DNA of 64,000 nucleotides from Parapedobacter luteus (GTDB lineage: Bacteria > Bacteroidota > Bacteroidia > Sphingobacteriales > Sphingobacteriaceae): the NCBI RefSeq assembly GCF_900168055.1, contig NZ_FUYS01000002.1, positions 372,888 to 436,887 of the forward strand, in the 5' to 3' direction. Position 1 is the first letter of the stretch. Each line of letters opens with the position of its first letter. The position numbers were made by a program, and so were the translations under genes. The notes under the pieces were generated by a model. It worked only from the letters and a program-made list of their open reading frames with translations, made no database searches and was not told where the DNA came from. This document shows positions 7,622 to 16,744 of the stretch, piece by piece.

Positions 7622-8522
7622 TTGGGGTGCCGTAGGAGATTTCCACCTGGAAGCGTCTATCGAGTACGCCGATTAAAGACGCTGCTGATTTTGAGACAAC
7701 AATAATGGCATCCTTCGTTTCTGCAGTCTCTGCAAATTTGCCCACCACTTTAATCAGCGCGGTGCGGTTCGTCATTGGGTTAGTGATTTTGATCACGGTA
7801 CCGATGGGAGCGGTTTTATGCAACGCAAGCATGCTGCCTTCCCCTTGGTTGAGGTCATCTATCCACACGCCGACTCCTTTTTCGGTCATTTCACGGATGC
7901 CATATCGGTTTTCGGGGATGACCAGAGGGTCCGCTTCACTGGCCGCAGAATCTTCCGTGACAATAAGCTGGCTCGCTTTGGGAGGCGCGGGCGGAAGTTC
8001 CTTGTTTGGAATTTTCAGGATGGTGCCCGCTTTCAGTGCTTCGTCGGTGAGACCGTTTGCGCGTTTGATGCTTTCAACGGATATGACAAACCGTTTGGAA
8101 ATATTGAAGAGGGTTTCGCCGTTGCCAACCTTGTATGCGGTGTATTCGTCTTGCGATAATGCCGGGGGAGCGGCTACATCCGCGGCAGCGAGGGCTGTCG
8201 ATCCGGTATCGTTTGTCGTGCTATTACCGGCGTTGGCATTTGAATCTGCTGCAGGGATGCGCACGGTATCGCCAACTTTTAGTGATTTATTGCCATTGGC
8301 AGCTATGATTTGCTTGACGGGTACCCCGTATTGCCTGCTCAACCCGTAGTACGTTTCTCGCGCCTCCAATTGGTGGATAACTATTTTTTTGCCATTTTCA
8401 TAACTCACACCTATGGAATCCAGTACAGATGAAGCCTTTGACGAAAAGCTGCAACAACCGATTAGCAGCGCCATAAAAAAAGAGGTACGGTATAAATAGG
8501 TGGTTTTATATGTAATGCTCAT
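7608..8522 (-). CDS. Secreted protein with two LysM domains and an RlpA-like C-terminus
   Basis: A 304-aa exported protein with an N-terminal hydrophobic segment (about 10-30). Two LysM modules (about 46-90 and 128-172) should bind peptidoglycan; each ends in a VGDTVRIP- or AGTILKIP-type motif, and they are joined by an Ala/Ser/Thr-rich linker. The C-terminal part (about 215-300) resembles a double-psi beta-barrel as in RlpA, with TAPIGTVIKITNPMTNR. ATG 8522 gives a proper signal sequence; the ATG at 8540 is less likely. It is the middle gene of DUF4905-LysM-udk. A role in cell-wall remodelling is inferred. Confidence 0.87.
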   Translation of the reverse strand: MSITYKTTYLYRTSFFMALLIGCCSFSSKASSVLDSIGVSYENGKKIVIHQLEARETYYGLSRQYGVPVKQIIAANGNKSLKVGDTVRIPAADSNANAGNSTTNDTGSTALAAADVAAPPALSQDEYTAYKVGNGETLFNISKRFVISVESIKRANGLTDEALKAGTILKIPNKELPPAPPKASQLIVTEDSAASEADPLVIPENRYGIREMTEKGVGVWIDDLNQGEGSMLALHKTAPIGTVIKITNPMTNRTALIKVVGKFAETAETKDAIIVVSKSAASLIGVLDRRFQVEISYGTPNDSN

Positions 8523-8540
8523 GTTAAAAATTCGTTGCAA

Positions 8541-9296
8541 TTATACTAAATACGAAACAATTTCCTGTTTATTATCGCTGATGATGAAAAGCAACTGATC
8601 AATCATAAAAAAAACTTCCGGTGTCATTTTAACCAGGTTTGCTAACACAACCACATCCGCCAATATGGCTCGTCCGCTGGATACAACCAGTCTGACACGG
8701 AATGCCTGTCCATCTTTTTCATGGAAAGCCCAGATATGTTTTGAACCCACCTGGCAATAAAAAATATCGCCATAAACCGCATAATTTTTCAGAAACGTAG
8801 GAACGTCTGCCGTATACGTCCGGGGTAAGACTACGGCAGAGCCAATAGGTTTATCGATTGAAATGTTAAATTGTGTTAAATTTCCGTCGGATGGCGCGAG
8901 GTATTGTTCGTAGCCGGCGGCAAAACTGCGATGCCTGACAATGAGTTGCCGGTTGGCGATACCCAGCAACGTATAGTTAAACTGTTCCCACAGGAGGTTA
9001 CCGGTAAAGGCATCAAGGCAGGCGATGCCAGGATGGTCGGGACTGTCCGTGCCAAACGCCCGAACAATCAATTTACCCTCAATAATCCCGGCTAAGGTCC
9101 AATGGCGGTCGCCATAGGGTATTTCATGGATCAACGAAACGCCCGTTGTGTAGTCTACTACCGAGAATGAAGGGGTTCCTTGATCCCGGTTGCGGGTTTC
9201 GATGGCAAGCACACCATTTGCCGTATCGGCTTCAATGCGCCAAATGAGTCCCAAAAAACTTTTTTGGAATACCGTTTTTAATGTATATTTATCCAT
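8541..9296 (-). CDS. DUF4905 domain-containing protein
   Basis: A 251-aa protein belonging to DUF4905, a family found mainly in Sphingobacteriaceae and relatives, of unknown function. No signal peptide is visible. Repeating beta-strand patterns with conserved W and G residues suggest a partial propeller-like fold. It is upstream of, and probably co-transcribed with, the LysM gene (18 bp gap). Its start is head-to-head with the NfeD gene, with 38 bp between start codons. Confidence 0.85.
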   Translation of the reverse strand: MDKYTLKTVFQKSFLGLIWRIEADTANGVLAIETRNRDQGTPSFSVVDYTTGVSLIHEIPYGDRHWTLAGIIEGKLIVRAFGTDSPDHPGIACLDAFTGNLLWEQFNYTLLGIANRQLIVRHRSFAAGYEQYLAPSDGNLTQFNISIDKPIGSAVVLPRTYTADVPTFLKNYAVYGDIFYCQVGSKHIWAFHEKDGQAFRVRLVVSSGRAILADVVVLANLVKMTPEVFFMIDQLLFIISDNKQEIVSYLV

Positions 9297-9334
9297 TAAT
9301 TAATAGCCCTCAAAATTATAAGGTTTTGAACGAT

Positions 9335-10693
9335 ATGTGCAAAAAAAAGCAGACAAAGAAACTGTTCGGGCTGGCGTCATTCTTCTTTGGACTGTTACTC
9401 GTGAGTTTTTCCGTACAGGCGCAACAGGTTTACCGGTTTGATCTAAAGGAAGATATCGGTCCCAATGCCTGGCGAACGGTAAAAAATGCGTTCGCCCAAG
9501 CGGAACAGGCCAAAGTGGATTTGGTACTTATCGAGATGAATACATTTGGCGGGATGGTCAATTTTGCGGACTCCATCCGTGTTCGGATATTGGATTCGTC
9601 GGTTAAGACGGTGGTTTTCATCAACCACAATGCTGCCTCGGCAGGCGCGCTGATAGCGTTGGCTACCGACCGGATTTACATGAGCAAGGGGTCCAGCATT
9701 GGTGCCGCGAGTGTCGTTGATCAATCAGGGCAGGTGCTCCCCGAAAAGCACCAATCCTATATGCGGGGCCTGATGCGGGCAACAGCCGAAGCCAAGGGCC
9801 GTGATCCGAAGATCGCCGAAGCGTTTGTAGATCCAGATGTGGATCTACCCCACATCAAACCTGCCGGTAAAGTGCTTACACTGACGTCGTCGGAAGCTGT
9901 TGACGTCCGGCTGGCGGAAGCGGAAGTTGCGTCGGCAGACGCAGTGCTCGCCGCAGAGGGGATACGTGATCCGCAGATCACGGTGCATCGCATTACAGCC
10001 ATTGACCGGATTATCGCCTTTCTTATCAATCCAGCGGTTAGCGGTATACTGATGCTGCTCATTATCGGTGGGATTTATTTTGAGCTGCAGACCCCGGGTA
10101 TTGGCTTTGCATTGGTTGTTGCCATTATCGCAGCCGTACTTTTCTTTGCACCGCTATACCTTCAAGGGCTGGCCGACAATTGGGAGATTGCGTTGTTTAT
10201 AGCTGGCTTGGTGCTCATATTACTGGAGTTATTTGTAATCCCTGGCTTCGGTGTTGCGGGTATATTGGGTATTATCTGCCTGGTATGTGGGTTGGCATTC
10301 AGTATGGTTGTTAACGATTATTTTGATTTTTCAATTGGTGAGCCCGGTATGCTGTTCAATTCGTTTTTATTGGTCATCGCCTCTATGGTGGTGGCGACCA
10401 TCGTGATGGTTATTTTTGGCAAAAATCTGTTGAGAAGCCGTGCTTTCCAACGTCTGGTATTGCAGGACGAACAACGTTCGCAGGAAGGATACACCTCTTC
10501 GCAGAAAAATAGCGCATTAGTCGACAAGGAGGGCAAAGCCAAGACCGTACTCCGCCCATCCGGCAAGGTCGAGATAGAAGGCAAGTGGTACGATGCAGTG
10601 GCGTTGGACGGTTTCATTGATATCGGCGAAGATATTTATGTGGAGAAGCATGAAAACTATAATCTTTTTGTCAGAAAGAAACGCACCCCATGA
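9335..10693 (+). CDS. NfeD family membrane-bound serine protease (ClpP class)
   Basis: A 452-aa long-form NfeD. It has a signal sequence (about 8-30), then a ClpP-like crotonase-fold protease domain (about 35-230) with the catalytic serine in NAASAGALIAL and a candidate lysine in the following VLPEKHQSY segment. Four or so membrane helices follow (about 235-390), then a C-terminal OB-fold NfeD domain (about 400-450). Family members act with SPFH/stomatin proteins in membrane quality control, but no stomatin gene follows here. The ATG at 9335 is chosen because it begins a normal signal peptide; the frame is open from 9281. Confidence 0.92.
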   Translation: MCKKKQTKKLFGLASFFFGLLLVSFSVQAQQVYRFDLKEDIGPNAWRTVKNAFAQAEQAKVDLVLIEMNTFGGMVNFADSIRVRILDSSVKTVVFINHNAASAGALIALATDRIYMSKGSSIGAASVVDQSGQVLPEKHQSYMRGLMRATAEAKGRDPKIAEAFVDPDVDLPHIKPAGKVLTLTSSEAVDVRLAEAEVASADAVLAAEGIRDPQITVHRITAIDRIIAFLINPAVSGILMLLIIGGIYFELQTPGIGFALVVAIIAAVLFFAPLYLQGLADNWEIALFIAGLVLILLELFVIPGFGVAGILGIICLVCGLAFSMVVNDYFDFSIGEPGMLFNSFLLVIASMVVATIVMVIFGKNLLRSRAFQRLVLQDEQRSQEGYTSSQKNSALVDKEGKAKTVLRPSGKVEIEGKWYDAVALDGFIDIGEDIYVEKHENYNLFVRKKRTP

Positions 10694-10752
10694 TGACATG
10701 GGAAACTTTTTGTAGCTTCCGCTGTTTTACAGACAAATAAACTTATAACATC

Positions 10753-11232
10753 ATGAACCCAAAAGTAATTAGTCTAGAAGAGAAAAAACTAAGGCCGGTT
10801 GTTGATCACCTGAATGATTTATTAGCCAACTATCATATTCATTACCAGAAATTGCGCGGATGCCATTGGAATGTCCGCGGGAACCATTTCTTTACGTTGC
10901 ATGCGAAGTTCGAAGAATTGTATACCAATGCACTGACAACCATTGACGAGTTGGCGGAGCGCATTCTTACACTGGGTAAATCCCCCTTCAGCACATTCAA
11001 GGATTATGTAGAGAACGCTGAACTCAAGGAGGCAGATACCATCGGGATGAAAGATGTCGACATGGTCAAGGCTATCATCGAGGATTTGGAAGCGCTAATC
11101 GCCATGCAGCGTGATTTGCTGGAAATTACTTCGGAAGCAGAAGATGAGGGGACTAATGACATGATCAATGCGTTTATGCAATTCAACGAAAAACAGAACT
11201 GGATGTTGCGCGCTTTTGTGAATAAAGCTTGA
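10753..11232 (+). CDS. dps: Dps family DNA-protecting ferritin-like protein
   Basis: A 159-aa four-helix mini-ferritin that oxidises and stores iron and shields DNA during oxidative or starvation stress. Ferroxidase-site residues are visible: H in RGCHWNVRG, H in FFTLHAKFEELY, and the E/D of IDELAERIL. The length is typical. It is followed by a strong hairpin terminator shared with the convergent FadL-type gene. No PerR/OxyR operator was identifiable by eye. Confidence 0.95.
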   Translation: MNPKVISLEEKKLRPVVDHLNDLLANYHIHYQKLRGCHWNVRGNHFFTLHAKFEELYTNALTTIDELAERILTLGKSPFSTFKDYVENAELKEADTIGMKDVDMVKAIIEDLEALIAMQRDLLEITSEAEDEGTNDMINAFMQFNEKQNWMLRAFVNKA

Positions 11233-11293
11233 TCTCTGGTTCTCCATATAGGTGATGCCGCCCAGTCTGCGGGTAACCGGGACACAAAATCGA

Positions 11294-11327
11294 AAAGGCC
11301 TGTCCAAAAAATTTCGGACAGGCCTTT
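11294..11327. terminator. Bidirectional intrinsic terminator between dps and the FadL-type gene
   Basis: A 12-bp perfect stem (AAAGGCCTGTCC with GGACAGGCCTTT) and a 10-nt loop. A-rich and T-rich flanks on both sides allow it to terminate both convergent transcripts. Confidence 0.85.
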
Positions 11328-11367
11328 CGCCGTTAGTATCGGACTGGCTTGGATGATTCCCTGTTTC

Positions 11368-12909
11368 CTAAAACTTTAAGCCCACGGATAACAGCACATT
11401 ATGCCGCTGGTTTTTTACTTCGGCAACCGGACTATACCAGCCAGCTGCGTCGTCTAACAGATAAGGGCTCATGTTGTAACTCCGTTGGAAATTTTGGTAA
11501 GTCAAATCTACGTAGACGTTGTTGATGCGATAGCCCAGGCCACCGGAAACCGTTTGACCACTATAATCAATGCCTTCATCTTTGTACGGGCTGCCAGCAT
11601 AGCCGTACCCAGCCCTGATCATCAATAGCGGAGCAATTAAGTACTCACCGCCTATTCTGAAATTGACGGCACTACCATAAGTAGCCGCAATCCCATCATT
11701 GAAATCGCGGTCATATACCGCATCGGACGAAGACATCGACATGCTAGCGTAATCGACGTAGTCAATGTCGGCGCTCAAAAGCCCTTCGCCAAAGATATAG
11801 GCTACGCCACCGCTTAGTTTGTAAGGGGTACGCAGGTTGTAATCATAATATACCGGATCACCGGGGTTTTCATCAAAATTATCCGAACCGTTTGTCAGGT
11901 AATTGGTAATACCGAAGTAGTCTTCATAATCGTTGGTGAGGCTATACCAAGTCGGTGTGGTGGCCGAAAGTCCGATCTGAACTTGCGGGACTGGTTTGAA
12001 AATTACACCAAGCTTAGCATTAAATCCGTTTCCGGTAGTGTTTGACCAGTATTCGTCGTCAAATTCATACGCCGATTCCAAGAGGGGGTTGTATATCCCG
12101 TAGTCACTGTGGTTCGGATTCACAAAACGGGAGCCGGGGTTTTGGCTATAAATATAACCATAATCCAGGATGGCACCATCTTCCATAAACAGCCGGTTCA
12201 TACGGTTGTTGATACGGGTGAAGCCCACACTTGCACCGATGTAGAATTGATTCGAATAGTTAGCACCGAAAGAAAGGTTGGTTTCGGATTGATGTCCTTG
12301 CTCACGGTAGTATGCGGTTTGTACATTGTCCACCGCGGTCATTGGAATCAACTGGCCATTGGCATTTTCGTCTACCATGCCAAACTGCCAACCGATATCA
12401 CCAAGGAGGAAACCATCTTCCAACGCCATAAAGTCACCGTAGCTGCTCTCATGGTTTACGCCGGTAAATCCCAGTGTAGAATGAAAGTTGTTTGTCCGGT
12501 GATAGCCGATACCGACATTGAAGTTGAGCCAGCCTGACGAAAGGTTGCTGCCGCGCACTTTCCTGGTGGGGATATGAAAGACCGCAGCTGCTTGGTTGAT
12601 GGCAAACTTATCGACATTGTTACTGCTATTAGTACCAAAGTATAAGGCGCTGTTGACATCGCTGCTGAAGTCAAAAGACAAGCCGATGTCCGATTGTCCG
12701 AAGAATCCGAGGCCGGCGGGATTTCCGGATACCGAACTGAGATCCCCACCGAGTGCCGTTTGGGCATTTCCAAGTGCCTTAAATCGCGCAGATGCGCCCT
12801 GTTCGGGTTGTGAAAACCGCAAAAACTCATCCAACGATTGCGCTTGGGCAGGGATAAATGCGCATCCCCATAACGACGCTAAGACTATTATGCTTTTTGG
12901 CTTTATCAT
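11368..12909 (-). CDS. OmpP1/FadL family outer-membrane protein
   Basis: A 513-aa outer-membrane beta-barrel with a signal peptide (about 1-23, ending AQAQ) and an N-terminal region (ARFKALGNAQTALGGD, then SGNPAGLGFF) typical of the OmpP1/FadL/TodX transporters of hydrophobic compounds. The C-terminus ends in an aromatic-rich beta-strand finishing GLKF. In Bacteroidota these are often called hemin receptor or long-chain fatty acid porin; the substrate here is unknown. Monocistronic, with terminator 11294-11327 downstream. Confidence 0.88.
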   Translation of the reverse strand: MIKPKSIIVLASLWGCAFIPAQAQSLDEFLRFSQPEQGASARFKALGNAQTALGGDLSSVSGNPAGLGFFGQSDIGLSFDFSSDVNSALYFGTNSSNNVDKFAINQAAAVFHIPTRKVRGSNLSSGWLNFNVGIGYHRTNNFHSTLGFTGVNHESSYGDFMALEDGFLLGDIGWQFGMVDENANGQLIPMTAVDNVQTAYYREQGHQSETNLSFGANYSNQFYIGASVGFTRINNRMNRLFMEDGAILDYGYIYSQNPGSRFVNPNHSDYGIYNPLLESAYEFDDEYWSNTTGNGFNAKLGVIFKPVPQVQIGLSATTPTWYSLTNDYEDYFGITNYLTNGSDNFDENPGDPVYYDYNLRTPYKLSGGVAYIFGEGLLSADIDYVDYASMSMSSSDAVYDRDFNDGIAATYGSAVNFRIGGEYLIAPLLMIRAGYGYAGSPYKDEGIDYSGQTVSGGLGYRINNVYVDLTYQNFQRSYNMSPYLLDDAAGWYSPVAEVKNQRHNVLLSVGLKF

Positions 12910-13018
12910 ATGTTTAGTACATTGAAACTTGTATAATGAAGGTCAGCCAATCCTTTGGTATAGATTGTAGCTGACCTGTCTTTTATAATATTGTTGTCGT
13001 GCTCTGATGGAATAACGA

Positions 13019-14176
13019 TTAACCTCTGCCTCTTCCGCCTCCACGGCTGCTGCTACCACTGCTACCACGGCTAACGCCACCGCCGGAACCTGAAGAACGG
13101 GATGGAGGTGATACGGAAGAACCTCTGCTGCCGCTTCCGGATGACCGGGGGGCTACGCTACTTGGACGTGTAGAGGAAGCCGGGCGGGCAGGCCGGGCAT
13201 TGCTCCCAGTTGGACGGGTAGTCGAAGCGGGGCGAGCACTTTGCCCCGCAGGCCTACGAGTGGTTGTCCCTACTGGCCGGGCAGTCTGACCGGCGGGACG
13301 GCCACTCCGTATACCTTCGGAGCTGCCGGTACTGCGTGTACTGCTTGGCCGAGTACCTCTAACGGTAGAGGTTGCACCTCCACGGGTGACCGAAGTGCGG
13401 GTCGCATCGCCTGCACTTCTCGTAGCTACCGTGCGAGTGGAAATGCGGCCATTTGCATCACGGCTAATCGCCGTTCTGGTCGCTGTCCGGGATGATCCAA
13501 CGGCATTACTTGAGCGGCCTGTCCGGACATCCATGCGCGAACGCGAGGCCGTGCGGGTGCCTCTCGTGCGGTTGTCAATAATAACGGCACCGGGATAATA
13601 GCCACCCCAGCCGCCCCATCCCCAGCGGCTGTACGCATAGGGACCCCCGAAGCCTCTGCCATAATAAGGTGAACCCCAGCCCCAATGACCGCCGAAATAA
13701 GGGTTATACCAGCTGCTGCCCCAACCGAGGCCCCAGCCACCCCAACCCCAGCCGAAACCGAGACTCCAGGCGCCACCCCAGCCCATGCCCCATCCGGGTC
13801 CGTACCAGGAATTGAATCCGAACCATGGATCAAACCAAGGGTCATAATAGCTCATTCCGGGGGAATTATAATAAAAACGGTTTATCCGATTGGCATATTC
13901 ACTGTCGCTGTACTCATCAGCATAATAATCATTGTAATAGCCATCATCCGCATACTCGTCTTCATAATATCCGTCCGCTGCTACCGCTTGTTGCTCATCC
14001 TGCTGAGCCCGTTCATCATAATAATAATCCGGGCTTTGATAACTTTCCTCCACTGCCCGGGCATTATTATTATAGACGTCGTCGCGGAATGCAACCTGCC
14101 TCGACGTGCTGCACGCACCCAAAAGCAGAATGCTTGCTAAGGTTATTACGCTGACTACTAATCTATTGGTCTTCAT
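13019..14176 (-). CDS. Low-complexity Gly/Trp/Tyr- and Ser/Arg-rich lipoprotein
   Basis: A 385-aa predicted lipoprotein (lipobox LLLGACS, Cys22). Three blocks follow: an acidic Tyr/Asp/Glu-rich part (about 45-100), a Gly/Trp/Tyr/Phe-rich part (about 105-200, repeats like GWGWGG), and a basic Ser/Arg/Thr/Pro-rich tail (about 205-385) ending in SSRGGGRGRG. Relatives beside proS have been mislabelled prolyl-tRNA synthetase; nothing here resembles a synthetase. Surface or extracellular localisation is inferred from the lipobox. It is divergent from proS. Confidence 0.75.
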   Translation of the reverse strand: MKTNRLVVSVITLASILLLGACSTSRQVAFRDDVYNNNARAVEESYQSPDYYYDERAQQDEQQAVAADGYYEDEYADDGYYNDYYADEYSDSEYANRINRFYYNSPGMSYYDPWFDPWFGFNSWYGPGWGMGWGGAWSLGFGWGWGGWGLGWGSSWYNPYFGGHWGWGSPYYGRGFGGPYAYSRWGWGGWGGYYPGAVIIDNRTRGTRTASRSRMDVRTGRSSNAVGSSRTATRTAISRDANGRISTRTVATRSAGDATRTSVTRGGATSTVRGTRPSSTRSTGSSEGIRSGRPAGQTARPVGTTTRRPAGQSARPASTTRPTGSNARPARPASSTRPSSVAPRSSGSGSRGSSVSPPSRSSGSGGGVSRGSSGSSSRGGGRGRG

Positions 14177-14291
14177 GTCAATTATCCTTTCGTTTGGTTA
14201 AAGCCCTCGCTTTTATGTGTATAGACGATATTTTGTATGATTGGTTTAATCCGCCGATCATTTTTTGTTCGGTAAATTTGCCAAAAGGGAC

Positions 14292-14299
14292 TACCTTTG
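14292..14299 (+). promoter_or_regulatory. -7 element for proS
   Basis: TACCTTTG is a perfect TAnnTTTG -7 box, 81 bp before the proS ATG. The nearest upstream TTTG (14264-14267) is 24 nt away, longer than usual, so the -33 element is uncertain. Confidence 0.45.
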
Positions 14300-14380
14300 C
14301 TTGGCAAAATTTAAACAGTACATTACGGTTAAACGTATTGCAATCTGCAAAAATTACACTAATTTTATAGAAAGTCAACT

Positions 14381-15853
14381 ATGAGCAAAGGAATTACAAG
14401 TCGCAAAACGGATTATTCCCAGTGGTACAATGAACTTGTCGTAAAGGCTGACCTGGCTGAGCACTCTGCGGTGCGGGGATGCATGGTGATAAAACCTTAC
14501 GGCTATGCCATTTGGGAAAAGATGCAAGCGGCGCTCGATAAGATGTTTAAAGATACAGGGCATAGCAATGCTTATTTTCCTTTGTTCATTCCAAAATCTT
14601 TTTTTTCCAAGGAAGCTTCGCATGTTGAAGGGTTCGCCACAGAGTGCGCCGTGGTGACCCATTACCGCTTAAAGAATGACGGTTCGGGCAACATCGTGGT
14701 CGATGAAGAAGCAAAGTTGGAAGAAGAGCTCATTGTGCGCCCCACTTCTGAAACCATCATCTGGAATACTTATAAGGGATGGATAGAGTCCTATCGCGAT
14801 TTGCCCATCTTGGTCAACCAATGGGCAAACGTTGTTCGCTGGGAAATGCGTACCCGGCTTTTCCTTCGTACGGCCGAATTTCTTTGGCAAGAGGGCCACA
14901 CCGCCCACGCCACACGTGAAGAAGCGATGGAAGAAACAGCGCGAATGCTGGGAGTTTATGCCGACTTTGCCGAAAATTGGATGGCCCTGCCCGTGGTACG
15001 AGGCCGCAAAACAGAAAACGAACGGTTTGCCGGAGCCTTGGACACACTGTGCATTGAGGCACTGATGCAGGATGGTAAAGCCCTGCAGGCGGGCACATCT
15101 CATTTTTTGGGGCAGAATTTTGCCAAGGCGTTTGACGTAAAATTTACAGCCAAAGACGGGAAGCTCGATTATGTTTGGGCTACGTCATGGGGAGTGTCTA
15201 CCCGGCTGATGGGGGCGTTGATTATGGCGCATTCCGATGACCAAGGATTGGTGCTGCCACCTAAGTTGGCACCCATACAGGTGGTCATCGTGCCGATATA
15301 CAAAAATGAGGAAGAGCGGCAAACGATAGGCGGATTGGCGGATACGCTGATTGCCGAATTGAAATCCAAAGGTATTTCCGTCAAGTATGACGACCGCGAT
15401 ACACACCGGCCCGGATTTAAATTTGCCGAGTGGGAACTCAAAGGTGTGCCTGTGCGTATCGCCGTAGGGACACGCGACATGGAAAATGGTACGGTGGAGA
15501 TAGCACGTCGTGACACCCAGACCAAGGAAACGGTATCCCAAGCGGGATTGGCCGACCGGATAGAACAGTTACTGGAAACTATCCAGCACACAATCTATGA
15601 AAAAGCATTGGGTTTCCGTGATGCGAATACCGTGGAGGTAGAGACCTATGACGAGTTTAAGCGGGTACTCGATGAGCAAGGCGGCTTTGTGTCTGCGCAT
15701 TGGGATGGCACTGTCGAAACCGAAAAGCTCATCAAGGAGGAAACCAAAGCGACGATCCGCTGTATTCCGTTGGCCAATAAAGAAGAAGCGGGTGTGTGTA
15801 TACGTACCGGGAAGCCTTCGACGCAGCGTGTGCTTTTTGCGAGGGCGTATTAG
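14381..15853 (+). CDS. proS: Proline--tRNA ligase
   Basis: A 490-aa class II aminoacyl-tRNA synthetase that charges tRNA-Pro. It is the shorter archaeal/eukaryotic-like type (type 3), lacking the editing insertion of E. coli-type ProRS. Motif 2 and 3 regions are visible ([58 protein letters not shown]). A C-terminal anticodon-binding domain (about 285-390) and the zinc-binding-like tail ending in AY complete it. The downstream epimerase-like gene begins within 10 bp, so co-transcription is likely. Confidence 0.97.
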   Translation: MSKGITSRKTDYSQWYNELVVKADLAEHSAVRGCMVIKPYGYAIWEKMQAALDKMFKDTGHSNAYFPLFIPKSFFSKEASHVEGFATECAVVTHYRLKNDGSGNIVVDEEAKLEEELIVRPTSETIIWNTYKGWIESYRDLPILVNQWANVVRWEMRTRLFLRTAEFLWQEGHTAHATREEAMEETARMLGVYADFAENWMALPVVRGRKTENERFAGALDTLCIEALMQDGKALQAGTSHFLGQNFAKAFDVKFTAKDGKLDYVWATSWGVSTRLMGALIMAHSDDQGLVLPPKLAPIQVVIVPIYKNEEERQTIGGLADTLIAELKSKGISVKYDDRDTHRPGFKFAEWELKGVPVRIAVGTRDMENGTVEIARRDTQTKETVSQAGLADRIEQLLETIQHTIYEKALGFRDANTVEVETYDEFKRVLDEQGGFVSAHWDGTVETEKLIKEETKATIRCIPLANKEEAGVCIRTGKPSTQRVLFARAY

Positions 15854-15859
15854 GTGACT

Positions 15860-16657
15860 ATGTCCGCAAAGAAGGTTCTTATCATAGGATGTGGATGGGT
15901 GGGTACCTATGTAGCCACCCATTTGGTCAATGGGGGGCACCAAGTGTGGGCCACCTGCACATCCGAAGACAAAGCCGCGCGGTTGGTACAGCTGGGGTTA
16001 AAGGCACACGTCGCCAATTTCGACATCGAAAATAAGGTTGCAGGCATTCGTGAGGCGGTGTTTGACGTGGTTATCATCAGCGTCCCTATCACACATAAGG
16101 ACACTATGGAGGTGGTCGAACGCCGGTTTTTCCGCCTCCGTGTTTTCCTGGAGACCCATTCGTTCGGGCAATCCATGTTTTTCGGATCGGTGGGTATTTA
16201 TCCGAAGGTCGACGCTCGGATTGCTGAAGATACATTCGCAGCCGAAGAATTGGAACCCAAGTTGTTACTGGGCGAATCGATGCTACGTTTGGCTTTTCCC
16301 GATTTAAATATCCTGCGGTTGGGGGGGCTCTTTGGCCAGGAGCGCGTCATGGCGAAGTATTTTGTCGGCAAGGTCTGCGAGATAGGGTATCAAACGGCAA
16401 ATTTCGTGCATGTTGAAGATGTTTATGGCATCATCCGCGCCATGATGGCAGCGCGTTCGCAAGGAAAGACATACAATGTAGTCTGCCCCGAACATCCGCT
16501 AAAGAAAGACGTCATTGACGTTTCCGCAACAAAATACGGTTATGGGTTACCGGCAGCTTTTTCGGAAGCCGACAAGACCGCAAAGATGGTGTTGCCTGAC
16601 CGGTTGGTAGCCGATCTCGGTTACCGGTTTGTCTATCGTTCGCCGCTCCAATTCTGA
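15860..16657 (+). CDS. NAD(P)-binding epimerase-like protein (YeeZ type)
   Basis: A 265-aa Rossmann-fold protein with the dinucleotide motif VLIIGCGWVGTYVA at the N-terminus and an ILRLGGLFG segment at mid-length, as in atypical SDR/NAD-dependent epimerases of the YeeZ group. The substrate is unknown. The ATG at 15860 is chosen over the GTG at 15854 because the family starts right at the beta-alpha-beta motif. It lies 6 bp after proS and is probably read through from it. Confidence 0.85.
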   Translation: MSAKKVLIIGCGWVGTYVATHLVNGGHQVWATCTSEDKAARLVQLGLKAHVANFDIENKVAGIREAVFDVVIISVPITHKDTMEVVERRFFRLRVFLETHSFGQSMFFGSVGIYPKVDARIAEDTFAAEELEPKLLLGESMLRLAFPDLNILRLGGLFGQERVMAKYFVGKVCEIGYQTANFVHVEDVYGIIRAMMAARSQGKTYNVVCPEHPLKKDVIDVSATKYGYGLPAAFSEADKTAKMVLPDRLVADLGYRFVYRSPLQF

Positions 16658-16744
16658 TCACGATGTTGGCCGTCATCCGATTCGTTTCTTCGGTGAATGT
16701 TTGATAACTTTACCCCACTATTGTTCATCGATTCATTGATTATC

